Source: Bacteroidales bacterium | Lineage (GTDB): Bacteria; Bacteroidota; Bacteroidia; Bacteroidales; GCA-2748055 | DNA length: 34,828 nucleotides | Assembly: GCA_029931975.1 (NCBI GenBank) | Contig: JAOZQY010000040.1 | Coordinates: forward strand, 1-34,828 | Direction of reading: 5' to 3' | Translations under genes and position numbers: made by a program | Shown: positions 33,839-34,828 of the stretch, piece after piece | How the letters are laid out: every line of letters begins with the position of its first letter | How positions within the stretch are numbered: position 1 is the stretch's first letter | Notes under the pieces: model-generated | Seen by the model: the letters and a program-made list of their open reading frames with translations, nothing else | Told to the model about the DNA's origin: nothing | Databases searched by the model: none

Positions 33839-34222
33839 ATGATCAAAAGACTAACAAAAGCGGAAGAGGAAATCATGCTGATCTTATGGAAGCTGGGTGA
33901 ATCCACCATCCGCGAAGTGATGACTGAGCTAAGTGAACCTCAGACACCATATACCACAATATCGACTGTAGTGCGCGTGCTGGAGAAAAAAGAATTTGTG
34001 GGTCACAAAGCGGTGGGAACCACCTACCTCTACTACCCACTTGTTCCGAAAAAAGAGTACCTCAAAGGTTATCTATCCGGGATCGTCTCCAACTATTTCG
34101 ATGGATCCCCTACCAGACTGGCAGCATTCTTTGCCAGAGAAAACGATTTGGATATGGGAGACCTTACAGAGCTTATGTCCGATATTGAATCTGAACTTAA
34201 AGAATCCGAAGGTGATGCATGA
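33839..34222 (+). CDS. BlaI/MecI/CopY-family transcriptional repressor
   Basis: 127 residues. An N-terminal winged helix (about 1-75: LTKAEEEIMLILWKLGESTI, then PYTTISTVVRVLEKKEFVGH) is followed by a dimerisation/cleavage region to the acidic end. Such repressors are inactivated by proteolysis when the partner membrane sensor peptidase is triggered. The next gene encodes that kind of peptidase and overlaps this one by 8 bases. No beta-lactamase gene is in the window, so the inducing signal is open. Confidence 0.92.
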   Translation: MIKRLTKAEEEIMLILWKLGESTIREVMTELSEPQTPYTTISTVVRVLEKKEFVGHKAVGTTYLYYPLVPKKEYLKGYLSGIVSNYFDGSPTRLAAFFARENDLDMGDLTELMSDIESELKESEGDA

Positions 34223-34828
34223 TATCTTCATATATCTGCTTAAAGTATCGGCCGGACTTGCCATTATATTCCTGCCTTACTACTTCCTGTTCCGTAACGA
34301 TCCAAACCTGGCACTCAAACGCTTCTACATGCTAAGCGGGATCATAGCCTCCTGGGTGTTTCCCTTTATCACGTTCCGCAAGCTGCCGCTGTCTGTAGAT
34401 CTTATCCCTACGGTCTTTATTGACCTGGACACGCCTGCAGTACAGGCTCCGATGCTTGAGAGTGCAGGAGCTAGCGCTGCTTTCACCATAAACTGGCTGC
34501 AGGTACTGATCTTTGTATACCTGGCAGGCCTTGGCATCATGTTTCTGAAGAACCTGTTCCTTATTTCAAAATGGAGCCTAAGCTGGCGCCGGAACCACAA
34601 CGAAGAGGGAGTGGCATATATTAAGGACGACCAGGTTTTTACACTTTTTACCAAAATATTTGTCCCGGGCTCTCTGAAGGACCAGGACGATCTAGACAAT
34701 GTACTCCTCCATGAAAAAGCACATATTCAGCAGTTCCATTTCATCGACCTGATACTGATGGAATTTACCCTTTTGCTTACATGGTTCAATCCCTTCTCAT
34801 GGCTTATTTCCAGGATGATTAAAGAAAA
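34215..34828 (+). CDS. M56 (BlaR1/MecR1-like) membrane peptidase, 3' end missing
   Basis: The open frame from the ATG at 34215 to the right edge gives about 204 residues. Another ATG at 34219 is in a frame that yields no family-like sequence. Membrane segments at about residues 4-24, 38-52 and 95-115 precede the zinc motif HEKAHIQQFHFIDL (HExxH) near residue 173-177, followed by another membrane segment. In Bacteroidota these proteins are often fused to TonB or other C-terminal domains, which would lie beyond the window. It should sense a periplasmic signal and trigger cleavage of the upstream repressor. Confidence 0.88.
   Translation, partial: MHDIFIYLLKVSAGLAIIFLPYYFLFRNDPNLALKRFYMLSGIIASWVFPFITFRKLPLSVDLIPTVFIDLDTPAVQAPMLESAGASAAFTINWLQVLIFVYLAGLGIMFLKNLFLISKWSLSWRRNHNEEGVAYIKDDQVFTLFTKIFVPGSLKDQDDLDNVLLHEKAHIQQFHFIDLILMEFTLLLTWFNPFSWLISRMIKE

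Overview
The window looks like a chromosomal segment of a Bacteroidota bacterium, probably an anaerobe or facultative anaerobe. The evidence is internal: several exported proteins end in type IX secretion (T9SS) sorting domains, there is a TonB receptor with a carboxypeptidase-like N-terminal domain, the membrane pyrophosphatase is of the K+-dependent type, and several promoters fit the Bacteroidota consensus TTTG-N19-20-TAnnTTTG. No rRNA, tRNA or CRISPR array was seen.

Left part (1-12249): the 5' part of a membrane pyrophosphatase gene (minus, running off the left edge); two tandem paralogous T9SS cargo proteins; a TonB-dependent receptor (minus); a three-gene plus-strand run (ANL-family acyl ligase, CPBP membrane protease, extended SDR reductase); then a minus-strand pair (CrtI-like FAD desaturase/isomerase followed by a Tat-exported Gfo/Idh/MocA oxidoreductase).

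Central part (12325-19829): a molybdenum and sulfur block. mobA overlaps a membrane protein that looks like an ECF-transporter S-T fusion. Next comes a six-gene operon: a Tat-exported molybdopterin oxidoreductase of the polysulfide/thiosulfate reductase type, a 4x[4Fe-4S] subunit, an NrfD/PsrC membrane subunit, a YeeE/YedE sulfur-compound transporter split over two genes, and an exported rhodanese-fold protein whose catalytic cysteine position is serine. I read this as uptake and reduction of an inorganic sulfur compound, with MobA supplying the Mo cofactor.

Accessory part (19830-27236): an AT-richer island between the rhodanese and comM genes. Its edges carry duplicated pieces of both host genes. 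After the intact rhodanese gene lies a 109-bp remnant of the comM 3' end. Before a HigBA-type toxin-antitoxin pair and the intact comM lies a 108-bp remnant of the rhodanese 3' end. This R-m...r-TA-M layout is what single-crossover integration, or a tandem duplication, across the rhodanese/comM junction would leave. Inside are two IS66 transposase C-terminal fragments fused head to head at an imperfect palindrome, an operon of secreted proteins (a frameshifted S74 chaperone protein, a C10 cysteine protease, a T9SS protein), two unrecognised overlapping genes and gene debris.

Right part (27237-34828): comM (minus), then a tightly overlapping plus-strand operon: a lipoprotein-like membrane protein, a radical SAM enzyme, a CDP-alcohol phosphatidyltransferase, a CdsA-like cytidylyltransferase and a polyprenol/phytol-kinase-like protein. 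Together these suggest a dedicated membrane-lipid pathway. Last is a BlaI/MecI repressor with a 14-bp perfect palindrome in its promoter, overlapping an M56 (BlaR1-like) peptidase gene cut by the right edge.
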